Notes: generated by a model from the letters alone, not told the origin. Shown: positions 23,801-36,345, counted from the first letter of the stretch. The stretch: DNA of 64,000 nucleotides from Sipunculus nudus (GCA_026874595.1 CM049306.1:5346019-5410018), one strand, 5' to 3'. Translations and numbers: made by a program.

Positions 23801-26744
23801 ACATTGGGTAATCGTAATCAGCAATCGTAATCTATTACAATCGATTACATTTATTTTACTCTCCCAATGTAATCGCAATCATGATAATTAGATATAACTA
23901 CATTGATTACTTTCGTATTTCGTATTATAGGGCCAGTTTTAATCAATAATGTTCATGTCAACTTTACACGATGGCAAGAAATATATTTCTATTATGTTAA
24001 ATTTGGTAAGGGGATTTAAAGACCACTAGTAACCCCAAAATTTGACAATTTCTCTGATTTTTTAAAAATTATTTAACATTTTCCCAGTCGATGCTTCATT
24101 TATAACCGGGTTACCTAAGTCAAGGCCTGCATGGGTCATTTAATCTTCTTCATATTTAGGAAAGCTTCATTCTTGTAGGGCTTCATTTAAGCTCTGACAA
24201 TGATGAAAAACATGATCTCTTTATTTGTGAAATAAGCTCTCTAAAATATATTTTTCAACCCTCCTATTGTAACAACGCCGAATTCTCAAAGACCACATTT
24301 AAATGTGTCAAGCATAATTGTAATCCATTAATTAAAGCAGCAGGCAAAGTAGATCAGACATAATAATATAATATAATTGATTATATACGATAATATATTT
24401 GAAAGTTCACAAACACAGTTTATTACAAAATCTTGTAATTTCACAATGCTGGACCAGGCCTACCTGCACTTTTAATGCTTGGACATCACCATAACTACCT
24501 TCTGGATATGTAATTGACCTGATTATTTTCACGATCCTGTCAAGGTTATTTAACGCCTTACATCTGTTTCTGACATAGTAAAAAAATTCCATATTACAAA
24601 TATTATACATTATTAGTCTATACCTCCCATCGATATCATGTACGTCTTCTTGTTTCAGTCACGAATGTTTCATTCATTCATAAAAAGTTACCATTTATTA
24701 AGTAGCCTATATCTTATAATTAAACAGCCAGATATGAACCAAAGGTCACTATCCCATGCAGTAAAGGCCATAGACCCAACTGAATAGACTGCGTGACCTC
24801 TGACCCACACCTAATTAAATGAAAATTTGGAAGAAATCTTTTATTCAGTTTGAGCTACACTGGTCTGCTGTGAGCATTTTATTATTGATAAAGCGACATT
24901 TTTCCGATCAGGTATGCTTCAGGTCATATCTCCTGCTGAACCTTAAACAATGTCACTTACCCCTCTAACAAAATAGTATGTATCAGAAACCTCAATTAAC
25001 GACCGGTTAATTTGTTTCTCCAGCTGTACCTCCCCAGAGGTAACAAACCCATGTTTATCAACGCATATTTCGATAAAAGTCAGATTAGTTTAGAATAAAG
25101 CAGATATGATGTACATTTGAATTATAAATGATAGCGGGCGTTTTAAAGCGTAACAACATACTGTGGTTAATTTTAATGAACGTTACAGTCACCAGCAGAA
25201 ATTCTGTCTATTATGAATAAGATAAGGGGTTTATTTCGAAATTTTTTAATGTGATTATTATAAAAATCTTTCTGGTATTTTTATTAAAGTATACCAAGAA
25301 TGATAATCCTGAGGTCTGATGTGATCCTGTACTTTGGACCCCTTGGGGGGGGGGGGGTTCCATTCTTGTATGCTGACATTAGAAATAAGTGTCAAGGGAT
25401 CGAAAAACACCTGTTGCTCACATTTATTGACCCTGCAGGTGGGTAAGTCACACCCGGGTTTATTCACATGCACAATAGAACTTAATCCCGTGCTGCCTGC
25501 AGGTTTGTTGAAAAGTGAATGACCACAAGGCCGCATTCCGGGTATTGATGAAGGCGGTATACCCTCCACTCAGGTCGGAAAACATGCAAAAATCACTCTA
25601 CATGATGGGTACATTAAGAATTATTTATTCTCATATCGCGCATATTGCGGGGGCAATAACCTTTAACATGAGGTATGGCACAGTGTCATATACGCAACGC
25701 TGCTTCAGAGAACATTGAGGACAAAGGTGGAACGAATTCCTTTCTAAGAGTTAGATTAATGCACGTAATGTAAGTCATGACAGGAGTAAGATGCACGTTA
25801 ATACAATGATTATTTAGCAATCAGCCAGGATATCCAAGTCTGAAGTTTGACAGACCAGAAGCGAGAGGAGGCCTTTGTTGTTAGCTACGACTTTCAATTT
25901 TCCAGATGCCTGGATTTTGAATATTTCACGAAAATTATGTAGAAGAAACGAGCGAATGTCACATTAACAGGAGTGTTTGTTCTCACACGCGAAATAGAAT
26001 ATGCCATTATTATTATTATTGTTAATAAAATCCTGAAAATCTAAAATGCTAATGTCAAATGTTAAAATAAAATCACTAGGGAGACTTCGATTCCATTATA
26101 TTAGGCACGTAATATGGCAAATACAGGTACCATATTATTTTTTAGTTAGCCATTAAGCTAACAGCTGATTGGTTTTAATGAGCTTGTGATTAGACTGAGG
26201 ATGCAGCCATACTGATATTTCATTTTTAATTACTACTTGACATCAAGGAATCCCATTACACAGGTCTGCACTTCTCGAATAAACACGTTATACCAACAAA
26301 CGTTACACTAGAAATGCAATAAAATTAGCAGGTATTTATATTAATTTATATCTATTGGACTAGTAGTGACTGATCAGCAGCGGAGTTCCCGTTATTAGTT
26401 GTCATGATGAGTTATAAAAAGTGCCTCTTTTAGTTTCAGCATTGTTAACTGAAAAAAATTCAAAAATAATTCTTCTAAACGAAACCCGCCTGGAGCACGG
26501 TAAGCGGGACCAATTAAACCTTAAAGGTATTCGCCTCACGCAACAATGCCAAAGTCGCAAGATACCATCGTATCTTTGGCCTGTTCTGTGAAGACCACGA
26601 TTCTTCAACTATAGCTGTATTCTCTAGCTCCCACAGAAAGGGGTAAAAAATAAAAGGGTTCCTTGGATGTAAGGTAATTACGAGTTAATTACTAGCAAGA
26701 TTTTCAACAAGGTATACCTTGATGATGTTAACTGACGACGGAAG
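23801..26744. other. Unassigned DNA
   Basis: Near the left edge, GTAATCG/CGATTAC motifs recur (23810-23910), as in some transposon ends. A poly-G run of 12-13 lies near 25346. Opposed frames of 103 and 62 codons at 25258-25569 cross it and are not recognisable. No RNA gene was seen. Confidence 0.4.
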
Positions 26745-26900
26745 TGAGGGGGCGTCGAACTAAACAGGTATACAGCGGGCTGCCCGCTCAGCGGAACCAG
26801 AGACTCTGACCAGATCGTTGACGGGGACGGCGCGCTGAATCAGCCAGCTCATCACTCGCTGTCAAGGGACGGCCGGCTCTATACTGCACCGTGAATCCAG
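26745..26900 (+). other. Possible non-coding first exon with consensus splice donor
   Basis: A patch clearly richer in GC and CpG than its surroundings ends in CCAG at 26897-26900, followed directly by GTAAGT at 26901, a consensus splice donor. No start codon opens a long frame before the donor, so if it is an exon it would be 5' untranslated. No acceptor partner or TATA box was identified. This is inference from composition and one splice signal. Confidence 0.3.
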
Positions 26901-28376
26901 GTAAGTCACCATTATGTCGTGAAGCATGGTTACACTGTTTTTATCATCATTAAAATGACAACTGAAGTTTGAAGAATTGAAATACTCTAGCTGCACGAAA
27001 GTACTTCCTGCCAACTTTTTTATTTTTTCCTCACTCGCCAAAAATAATCATTCCGAGGAATGATTAATTGCTGCTTACTGAAATGTTCATGATTCGACAT
27101 CTGGTTATCTGGTTTGATAAATCTGTGGTGGACTGTAAATAACATCATGTTTATAATGTGCGCATTGCATGGCCAAGAATTAATTTTCTGCACCAATTTG
27201 CATGACTGTGGTATTGGTTGCAAACTATCTCTGACAAGAAGCGCATGTTCTTTCCCGCCTAAGTTAGTATACATATGGTATAATAAAGTAAATAGACACG
27301 TAGAACTGAAATGCAGCAACTACTGGTAGACTGAAGAAAGAGAAGTGGTGGTTAACCGCTCAAGGATTACTTTCCGCCGTCAGGCCTGTGGTACGCCGAA
27401 TTTTCTGGTTATTCATAGTCAAAGTTTCCTTGACTCTGGCATTAATTTTGATAATCATGTTCATATATGTAGGTATATCATTTTTCGAAATTAAATCTCT
27501 ATAGCAAGTAATTAGTTAAGATATGTATCTTGTACCGCTTCCATATTAATCTCGCAGAATCTCGCTATTTAAAACCGAATTTCTATTTAAACAAGGATAA
27601 AGTTCATCAGACAGACTATTTTTTATTAGTTTTCTTGTGAGAAATGAATCATTGCTAATTCAAAATGATGTAACCATTTGTCCCTTCAACTTAATTGAAA
27701 AAGGACACATGCAGCGTGGTTCTGAAGGGTTCCTTTTCCGCTTACCAAACTGACCAAAGCGTTAAACCGAAGCGTTGACGTACCCTGATACAGTACACTG
27801 CAGGCCCTTCCTGGTGCCTGTTATGAATATTTTGTGTATCCATGTAAAGTCCAAGTCACAGACGTTAGGACCAACCGCCGGACGGGATCCCGGAAGAAGG
27901 TGAAATCGAGACTCTCCGTTCGGCTCAAAGATGAGCACGGAACAGGTCTTATCACTTTCGAAAACAGATAAATTGGCGGTGTTTTCGGTCTTGTGGGGGT
28001 TAAGTGCCGGCTTATTGCCAAAATGTCGGAATACATGAGGAATTAAACAGGTCTGTGCCGGATACAGCCGGTCCTGGCAAGGTCAGGTGAGATACTGTTT
28101 CACGCTCGCTTTCCTGTTTTCCCGGCCTTAAGTAGCAAAAACCCCTTTATCTAAAATCAATCAAAAATCAAATCCACATTACACCATTAAAATATATCTT
28201 TTTTTAAAATAAGTTACAGTGTTTCTTCCGATGGTATACATATTTCATTCTTTTTAAATGCTAATTTAACATTTATTTTTATTTTGAAAGAGTACGCTAT
28301 TTTAAGCACCAAGTAAATGGGAGACACTTTTGGGTGGGCTAATATTAATCTACATGACCTTAACAATATATTAGAG
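26901..28376. other. Unassigned DNA
   Basis: If 26745-26900 is an exon, this would begin an intron. Opposed frames of 99 and 71 codons at 27020-27329 show no domain. No array was seen. Confidence 0.4.
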
Positions 28377-28721
28377 CAGCGTTTCCAGGTGCGCGTAAAT
28401 GTGTATGTGCGTATATGCGTGAAAATATAGGTGTGTTTCCCTGTGCGTGTATATGCGTATGTGCGTGAACTAGCAAACGTATATATATATTTGTACAGTG
28501 GATCAAGCAGGCCTTCCAAAAAAGATGGTGAAATGACGTCTTTTTACCCTGAATCCCTGAGTTCACGCAGACCCTATGCGTAAAAAATCGCTTCTGTGAC
28601 GAATTTCACGTATATTCGCACCTACGCATATACGCTGACGGACACATGGAAACACCCCAGTTACAAAATCATATGAGCGATTTTCACGCAAATACGTATA
28701 TACGCGCACATGGAAATGCTG
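28377..28721. mobile_element. hAT-like fold-back element (MITE), 345 bp
   Basis: The ends are CAGCGTTTCCA at 28377 and TGGAAATGCTG at 28721, inverted with one mismatch in 11. Further in, GTGCGCGTA, TATGCGTGAAAAT and GGTGTGTTTCC-TGTG blocks on the left are mirrored by complements on the right, so nearly the whole 345 bp can fold back. CA-G-G-starting ends resemble hAT termini. The 8 bp outside each end agree only in the last four (AGAG), so a target duplication is weak. It is non-coding. Confidence 0.65.
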
Positions 28722-29334
28722 CTCAAGAGTGTTTTTCCCCTATCAAGTCTCAACCTTAAAGCTGATATTTTCAAGTTTGATTTAATAAACAAAACATTTC
28801 CAGAAAGGAAGACACAGTACAGGAAATAACAAAAACACTTTTAAAATATTTGTCATGACTGTATACCATCAGAAAAAACTGTACTATGTTTGTAATTATT
28901 AAACGGTCATATTCCGGATTAAAGGCGCGGTCAAATACCGGCAAGTCAGGACAGGTGATAAAGCGCCCAAAGCTCCGTGCAGACAGGTGTGAAAGGTTCA
29001 GAGTTTCCGGGTAGTATTTCAGGACTGTCCAGCAAATTTTTTTTCACACTAAGATTGACCCATCATGGCGCCCGGAAGTTCTCATGCTAGAGACCTGACT
29101 CCCCAAATGGCCCTCAGGCTTGACTCTCAGTCCCAGTGACTAACCTTAACCTTGAAAATATGTAATGAACAGGCTACAGGGTCAACTAGGGAGGAGGCAC
29201 AGCATCGATAAAACTCGAATCTCGGAAAAATATATGTTTTCTGGTGCATTATTCTACTTTAATCTATAATTATGGATTGGTATAATGCGCGCTTTATCTG
29301 ACCTCCAAAGAGATTATAAGAAGAACAGGAAGGG
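28722..29334. other. Unassigned DNA
   Basis: No frame, repeat or RNA signal of note is seen. Confidence 0.45.
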
Positions 29335-29560
29335 CCGGGGCGGATCCCGGATTTATGAAATAGCGGGGTCTATAACTAGGGAGGACTAACGACAAAACCT
29401 AAAAAAGGTTCCCAGGTCCGGAAGGGGGGGGGGGCAGGGTCCAGGTCACAAAAACTGTTCTGAAACCCTTATATCTATAGGTTTATGCAGCTGGAAGGGG
29501 AATGGGTGTCCGGGCTCCCTGGACCCCACTCCCCCTTTTTTCCGCCTATTTTTGGGGCAG
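29335..29560 (+). mobile_element. hAT-MITE-like fragment, plus orientation
   Basis: GGGGCGGATCCCGGATTT, AAAAAAGGTTCCCAGGTCCGG (start shown), a poly-G run near 29427 and GGGCTCCCTGGACCCC mark a copy of the family at 53066 and 19187. This copy is longer and interrupted in the middle. Confidence 0.6.
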
Positions 29561-30030
29561 TCTATTCTTGTATTAAATAGAAAGCGGTCTTTTATACGGA
29601 TTATGAATGCATCGAAACCTGGTGATGGAACAGGAAATTGATGATAAAAACAATGGGATGGTTACTAATTCAAATTCTACAGGTTCTCATTCATATTAAA
29701 TGTAACCCGACTTTCCAAAGACTTCAAATTTAATTCCCCTGTTACTTTTGACTTTCCAAAATTATTGTAGATATATTTACAAAGAAACTGATTATCTATC
29801 AGGAACAATTTTATTGTTTAGTTGTCATATATCGGGACATAACCGTCATAAACCATTATCATTACTGCAGTTGGCACTTTCATTGCCAAGGGAAAAAAAT
29901 TAAAGACTGATAATATATTTATAATCAATTAAATATCTGTGTAAACGGTACAGTAAACCAGAGACTATGACTTTGACCAACGTTCAGTTGGGGAGAATGA
30001 AAAGAACAAACAATCAACCCCTACGCGCCT
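29561..30030. other. AT-rich DNA
   Basis: No feature is recognised before the 30-bp array. Confidence 0.45.
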
Positions 30031-30480
30031 CATCTCCATACCAGGGGTTTAATCATCAAGCATCTCCATACCGGGGGTTTAATCATCAAGCATCTCCATA
30101 CCGGGGGTTAAATCATCAAGCATCTCTATACCGGGGGTTGAATCATCAAGCATCTCCATACCGGGGGTTGAATCGTCAAGCATCTCCATACCGGGGGTTG
30201 AATCGTCAAACATCTCCATACCGGGGGTTGAATCGTCAAGCATCTCCATACCGGGGGTTGAATCGTCAAGCATCTCCATACCGGGGGTTGAATCGTCAAG
30301 CATCTCCATACCGGGGGTTGAATCATCAAGCATCTCCATACCGGGGGTTAAATCATCAAGCATCTCCATACCGGGGGTTGAATCATCAAGCATCACCATA
30401 CCGGGGGTTTAATCATCAAGCATCTCTATACCGGGGGTCTAATCATCAAGCATCTCCATACCGGGGGTTTAATCATTAAG
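30031..30480. repeat. 30-bp minisatellite, exactly 15 phased units
   Basis: The unit starts CATCTCCATACCGGGGGTT and ends AATCGTCAAG or AATCATCAAG. Fifteen units fit 450 bp without a single indel; only a handful of positions vary (G/A in TCGT/TCAT, GTTT/GTTG/GTTA). A 170-codon plus frame (SPYRGLNHQA) and 106-codon minus frames run through because 30 is a multiple of three. The central seven units are the most uniform, as expected of recent spreading from the middle. Confidence 0.95.
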
Positions 30481-30705
30481 CATGTACATTCAATCCTTAG
30501 CAAAAAATACGTTATACCTGACATGATTTCTACTAAACAGAAAAATGTTTGTTTATGTTATCTTGATTAAATAAATTACATACATAAGTCACACCGAGAT
30601 TCAGTTCCCTCAAAACACGGAACGTTTAAGGTTCGAAAATTAATAACCAAAATGAAAGTATTGATTTTAGGGTTTAAAGTGCATTAGAAAAAAAAATAGT
30701 TTTAT

Positions 30706-31279
30706 CAGCCTATGACGTGAAACAGTGTATCAGCCTACGACGTGACACAGTGTATCAGCCTATGACGTGAAACAGTGAATCAGCCTATGACATGACACAG
30801 TGAATCAGCCTATGACGTGACACAGTGAATCAGCCTATGACGTGACTCAGTGAATAAGTCTATGACGTGACACAGTGAATCAGCCTATGACGTGACACAG
30901 TGAATCAGTCTATGACGAGACACAGTGAATCAGCCTATGACGTGACACAGTGTATAAGCCTATGACGTGAAACAGTGAATCAGTCTATGACGTGACACAG
31001 TGAATCAGCCTATGACGTGACACGGTAAATCAGTCTATTACGTGACACAGTGAATCAGCCTATACGTGACACTGTGAATCAGCCTATGACGTGACACAGT
31101 GAATCAGCCTATGACGTGACACGGTGAATCAGCCTATGACGTGACACAGTGAATCAGCCTATGACAAGACACAGTGAATCAGCCTATGACGTGACACAGT
31201 CAATCAGTTTATGACGTGACACAGTGAATCGGCCTATGACGTGACACAGTCAATCAGCCCATAACGTGACACAGTGTAA
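30706..31279. repeat. 25-bp minisatellite, about 23 units, with TGACGTGA in most
   Basis: The unit is CAGCCTATGACGTGACACAG followed by TGAAT. It repeats about 23 times with scattered substitutions and one 1-bp deletion near 31063. Most units carry TGACGTGA, one base from the palindromic cAMP-response element TGACGTCA. Whether it binds anything is unknown. Confidence 0.95.
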
Positions 31280-32572
31280 CGCATGCCACTTCAACATGCC
31301 CCTTTTCTTTCCAAAAAGCTAAACTCGAAATTCTTTCATACAGAACAATTGAGCGTTCCGCTTGGTTTGTCCAATTTTGTAAGCTTTTGTTAGTTAAAAC
31401 ATCGTGTGACTCCTATTTTACATAACTCACATGACTGCTTTTTTTCAAATTTTAGAGCCATTGCATATTCATGTGGCTTTAGTACTGAAGATTACATTAA
31501 ATTGGACAAAATATGCCTGTTTCGAGCATTATATTTCATAAATCTAAATGTCTTTGTTCTTCAGATGTACATCTATTTGATAAGATGACCAGTAATAAAA
31601 CAATTTAATCGTCTGGATGCTGGGATCATGGTCGACCTTGGTTTGTTTGCTGTGAAGACACCACTGCTGATTAGAGAAAAGAAAACTACACATTAATACG
31701 TCTTTGTCAAGGTGTTGAGAAAAAGACGAAATGAATTATGAAAATAATTATTCATAATGACAGTCTGCCTCGCGACCATCTAACAAATAATGCCTACTAA
31801 TGGTTGAATCGTAAAAGTGATAGCTGTAAAAAAACTACTTATGGAGCAAGAAACATGTATATTTTCTGGGAGCAACTATTGGCCTATAATAAAGAATTTC
31901 TTATCGAAGCTTTCGATAACTGTATGGGTAAAATAAAACACAACTGGTGTTGCAGTCACTAAATTCACTTCCACGTAAAGGCGAGAAAAACAGTGACGCA
32001 GGTGACACCAAGAGAAGAATTATTTAATGTGGTTGTTTATGATTGTATGGTTCAGTCACTTTTATATGAGCGGTGTGGAATATCACATGATCTAATTTAC
32101 CCATAAAGATGGCAAACACCATGATTTACCCAACACCATGGACACAACGCTATGTATTTCCTTTTGAATTAAGACAGGGGGAGAACTTACCCACTTTTTA
32201 AAAAATGTTCAAGACATAATTATTTGTGCAATATTTTGATGGCCTGTAAGTTGCAGATTGTGCATATCTTTATTTCTATATACCGGATTTCAACTTCTTT
32301 TACAAGTCTTTTATTGGTTTAATGTAATATAATAGTATATAATGGATTTCTTTGCATTTCTTATCTAGCCAGAGTAATATCTAAATTTTAGTCTGCATCT
32401 TTATTTTAATGAATATTTTTTTCAAAGTCAGTCATTTTAATGCGATTGCATGCTTGTTATAGCGTTTAAGAAAACATCACCACAGATTTTACGCTTTATA
32501 AAACAAAATATTATTATTATTGTTATTATTAATGTTTAAAACATAGAAGCTGCTAACGTTCCATCCGTGAAC
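31280..32572. other. Unassigned AT-rich DNA
   Basis: A 60-codon plus frame at 31406-31588 has no domain. Short ATT repeats occur near 32510. No gene is supported. Confidence 0.45.
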
Positions 32573-35500
32573 GTAGGCTACAGTAAAATACTACAAAACG
32601 AAAAAAAGGAAAAGAGACCATGTGATGGCTCGGACAGGCTCATTCCTGCCCTTAGGCTACAGAAAAATACTACAAAACAAAAAAAAAAAAAAAGAAAAGA
32701 GATAATGTAATTGCTCGTACAGGGCAATCCGTGGCCGTAGGCTACAGTAAAATACTACAAAACGAAAAAAAAGGAAAAGAGACCATGTAATGGCTCGGGC
32801 AGGCTCATCCCTGCCCTTAGGCTATAGTAAAATACTACAAAACGAAAAAAAAAAAAAGAAAAGAGATAATGTAATGGCTCGTACAGGGCAATCCGTGCCC
32901 GTAGGCTACAGTGAAAAACTACAAAACGAAAAAAAAAGAAAACAGACCATGTGATGGCTCGGGCAGGCTCATCCCTGCCCTTAGGCTACAGTAAAATACT
33001 ACAAAACGAAAAAAAAGAAAAGAGATAATGTAATGGCTCGTACAGGGCAATCCGTGCCCGTAGGCTACAGTAAAATACTATAAAACGAATAAAAGGAAAA
33101 GAGACCATGTGATGGCTCGGGCAGGCTCATCCGTGCCCGTAGGCTACAGTAAAATACTACATAACGAAAAAAGAGACCATGTAATGGTTTGGACAGGGTC
33201 ATCCGTGCCCATATGCTAAAGTAAAATACTACAAACCGAAAAAAAAAGAAAAGAGATAATGTAATGGCTCGTACAGGGCAATCTGTGCCCGTAGGCTACA
33301 GTAAAATACTACAAAACGAAAAAAAAAAAAAAGAAAAGAGATAATGTAATGGCTCGTACAGGGCAATCCGTGCCCGTAGGCTACAGTAAAATACTACAAA
33401 ACGAAAAAAAGGAAAAGAGACCATGTGATGGCTCGGGCAGGCTCATCCGTGCCCGTAGGCTACAGTAAAATACTACAAAACAAAAAAGAGACCATGTGAT
33501 GGTTTGGACAGGGTCATCCGTGCCCATATGCTACAGTAAAATACTATAAAAAGGAAAAAAAGAGATAATGTAATGACTCGCACAGGGCCATCGGTGCCCG
33601 TAGGCTACAGTAAAATACTACAAAACGAAAAAAAAAGGAAAAGAGACCATGTAATGGCTCGGGCAGGCTCATCCCTGCCCTTAGGCTATAGTAAAATACT
33701 ACAAAACGAAAAAAAAAAAAGAAAAGAGATAATGTAATGGCTCGTACAGGGCAATCCGTGCCCGTAGGCTACAGTGAAAAACTACAAAACGAAAAAAAAA
33801 GAAAACAGACCATGTGATGGCTCGGGCAGGCTCATCCCTGCCCTTAGGCTACAGTAAAATACTACAAAACGAAAAAAAAGAAAAGAGATAATGTAATGGC
33901 TCGTACAGGGCAATCCGTGCCCGTAGGCTACAGTAAAATACTATAAAACGAATAAAAGGAAAAGAGACCATGTGATGGCTCGGGCAGGCTCATCCGTGCC
34001 CGTAGGCTACAGTAAAATACTACATAACGAAAAAAGAGACCATGTAATGGTTTGGACAGGGTCATCCGTGCCCATATGCTAAAGTAAAATACTACAAACC
34101 GAAAAAAAAAGAAAAGAGATAATGTAATGGCTCGTACAGGGCAATCTGTGCCCGTAGGCTACAGTAAAATACTACAAAACGAAAAAAAAAAAAAAGAAAA
34201 GAGATAATGTAATGGCTCGTACAGGGCAATCCGTGCCCGTAGGCTACAGTAAAATACTACAAAACGAAAAAAAGGAAAAGAGACCATGTGATGGCTCGGG
34301 CAGGCTCATCCGTGCCCGTAGGCTACAGTAAAATACTACAAAACAAAAAAGAGACCATGTGATGGTTTGGACAGGGTCATCCGTGCCCATATGCTACAGT
34401 AAAATACTATAAAAAGGAAAAAAAGAGATAATGTAATGACTCGCACAGGGCCATCGGTGCCCGTAGGCTACAGTAAAATACTACAAAACGAAAAAAAAAG
34501 GAAAAGAGACCATGTGATGGCTCGGACAGGCTTATCCCTGCCCTTAGGCTACAGTAAAATACTACAAAACAAAAAAAAAAAAAAAAAGGAAAGAGATAAT
34601 GTAATGGCTCGTACAAGGCAATCCGTGCCCGTAGGCTACAGTAAAATACTACAAAACGAAAAAAAGGAAAAGAGACCATGTGATGGCTCGGACAGGCTCA
34701 TCCCTGCCCTTAGGCTACAGTAAAATACTACAAAACGAAAATAAAAAGAAAAGAGATAATGTAATGGCTCGTAAAGGGCAATCCGTGCCCGTAGGCTACA
34801 GTAAAATACTACAAAACGAAAAAAAAAAAAAAAAGAAAAGAGACCATGTGATGGCTCGGGCAGGCTCATCCCTGCTCTTAGGCTACAGTAAAATACTACA
34901 AAACGAAAAAAAGGAGAGAGATAATGTAATGGCTCGTACAGGGCAATCCGTGCCCGTAGGCTACAGTAAAATACTACAAAACGAAAAAAAGGAAAAGAGA
35001 CCATGTAATGGCTCAGGCAGGCTCATCCGTGCCCGTAGGCTACAGTAAAATACTACAAAACGAAAAAAGAGACCATGTGATGGTTTGGAGAGGGTCATCC
35101 CTGCCCTTAGGCTACAGTAAAATACTACAAAACGAAAAAAAAAAGAAAAGAGATAATGTAAAAAATCGTACGAGGGCAATCCGTGCCCGTAGGCTACAGT
35201 AAAATACTTCAAAACGAAAAAAAAAAGAAAAGAGATAATGTAATGGCTCGTACAGGGCAATCCGTGCCCGTAGGCTACAGTAAAATACTACAAAACGAAA
35301 AAAAAGGAAAAGAGACCATGTGATGGCTCGGGCAGGCTCATCCGTGCCCGTATGCTACAGTAAAATACTACAAAACGAAAAAAAAGAAAAGAGACCATGT
35401 GATGGCTCGGACAGGGTCATCCGTGCCCATATGCTACAGTAAAATACTACAAAACGAAAAAAGAGATAATGTAATGACTCGTACAGGGCCATCGGTGCCC

Positions 35501-35641
35501 ATAAAAATACTACAAAACGAAAAAAAGAATAGAGACCATTTGATGGCTCGGACAGGGTCATCCGTGCCCATAGGCTACAGTAAAATACTACAAAACGTGA
35601 AATAGAAAAGAGACCATGTGATGGCTCGGACAGGGTCATCA
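32573..35641. repeat. Satellite array, unit about 77 bp, about 39 units
   Basis: Each unit holds GTAGGCTACAGTAAAATAC, TACAAAACG, a variable A-run and GAAAAGAGA, then one of two alternative ends. Type 1 is TAATGTAATGGCTCGTACAG with GGCAATCCGTGCCC. Type 2 is CCATGTGATGGCTCGGGCAG with GCTCATCCCTGCCC. Types often alternate, giving a dimeric pattern. Frames on both strands up to 122 codons are shadows of the array. The A-run length varies freely, so there is no coding constraint. Confidence 0.95.
32735..34462. repeat. Higher-order duplication, 2 x about 864 bp
   Basis: Rare unit variants recur at a fixed distance. GGCTATAGTAAAATAC occurs at 32820 and 33684, and ATACTATAAAAAGGAAAAAA at 33541 and 34404, an offset of 863-864 bp. 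Between them the order of all variants is the same (for example GTGAAAAACTAC and CATATGCTAAAG). The copies appear to be about 32735-33598 and 33599-34462, differing mainly in A-run length. Confidence 0.85.
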
Positions 35642-36039
35642 GGCACCTTCGATGAACCATAGGGGATGATCATAGAGAACACATGATTATAGTTTATTTT
35701 TAGTATCACCTGTCACAGGCGGCTTATAACGTTTTTTTGGGGGGGTTTCGTCCTCCTGCAAAAAAATAAGAATACTGTAATTTTATTTAATTTGTAAAAA
35801 TATTAAATGAATGTTAAACTTAAGCCAAAGTAATGGATGTACATGTAAGCACAAATTCAGGTTACATTTACGGGGCCTGTTTTTTTTGTTAGCTTTTGGT
35901 GCTTAGTAATTTAAAGCACGCACAGAAACCAGCACTGGGCGCTAACTACAATGATACGGCTGCAATCTTTTTATCAATATTAAATTTAGGCGATTTAAGT
36001 AGATTAGTTAAATAGAAAAATTGTCTTGTTTCTCTTTTT
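35642..36039. other. Spacer, with one of two exact 23-nt repeats
   Basis: 35648-35670 (beginning TTCGATGAACCATAGG) is identical to 39909-39931. Nothing else is recognised. A short poly-G run lies near 35740. Confidence 0.6.
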
Positions 36040-36345
36040 TGCCTCCGCTAGGAGGATACGCGTCCATGCCCGTTCGTGAGTGTTTTTGTGTGCAGCATGT
36101 TTGTTCAAAACATATCTCGCACATTTCTCAAGAACGAAATCTCTTGACATTTTCGGTTCGATAATGGGCCATGGAAGAATCCATTAGACTTTGGTGTGGA
36201 TCCGTTTCACCCAGGACCATGAAAGACTTCAAGGAATATTCACAAATGTCATGCACTTATGCACGAATGAACCTTGGAATATGGGCCAAATAGGTGAATG
36301 CAAACACGTTCTGGAGGGGTCTGCATTCCTGAGAATACATATTTC
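36040..36345 (+). repeat. Dispersed repeat, copy 2 (ATGGGCCAA family)
   Basis: CCTCCGCTAGGAGG at the left, then ATAATGGGCCATGGAAGAAT, ATTAGACTTTGGTGTGGATC, TTATGCACGAATGAACCTTG and AATATGGGCCAAATAGGTGA follow in the order seen at 23050-23300. The 75-codon plus frame at 36191-36418 lies in this repeat and is not taken as a gene. Confidence 0.65.

Noticed and set aside
29967-30479. 170-codon plus frame with SPYRGLNHQA repeats
   Set aside because: The 30-bp period keeps several frames open, including ones on the minus strand. There is no recognisable non-repeat domain beyond a short leader.
34407-35660. Frames of 90-122 codons with FRFVVFYCSLRA repeats
   Set aside because: They are translations of the 77-bp array and break wherever the A-run length changes.
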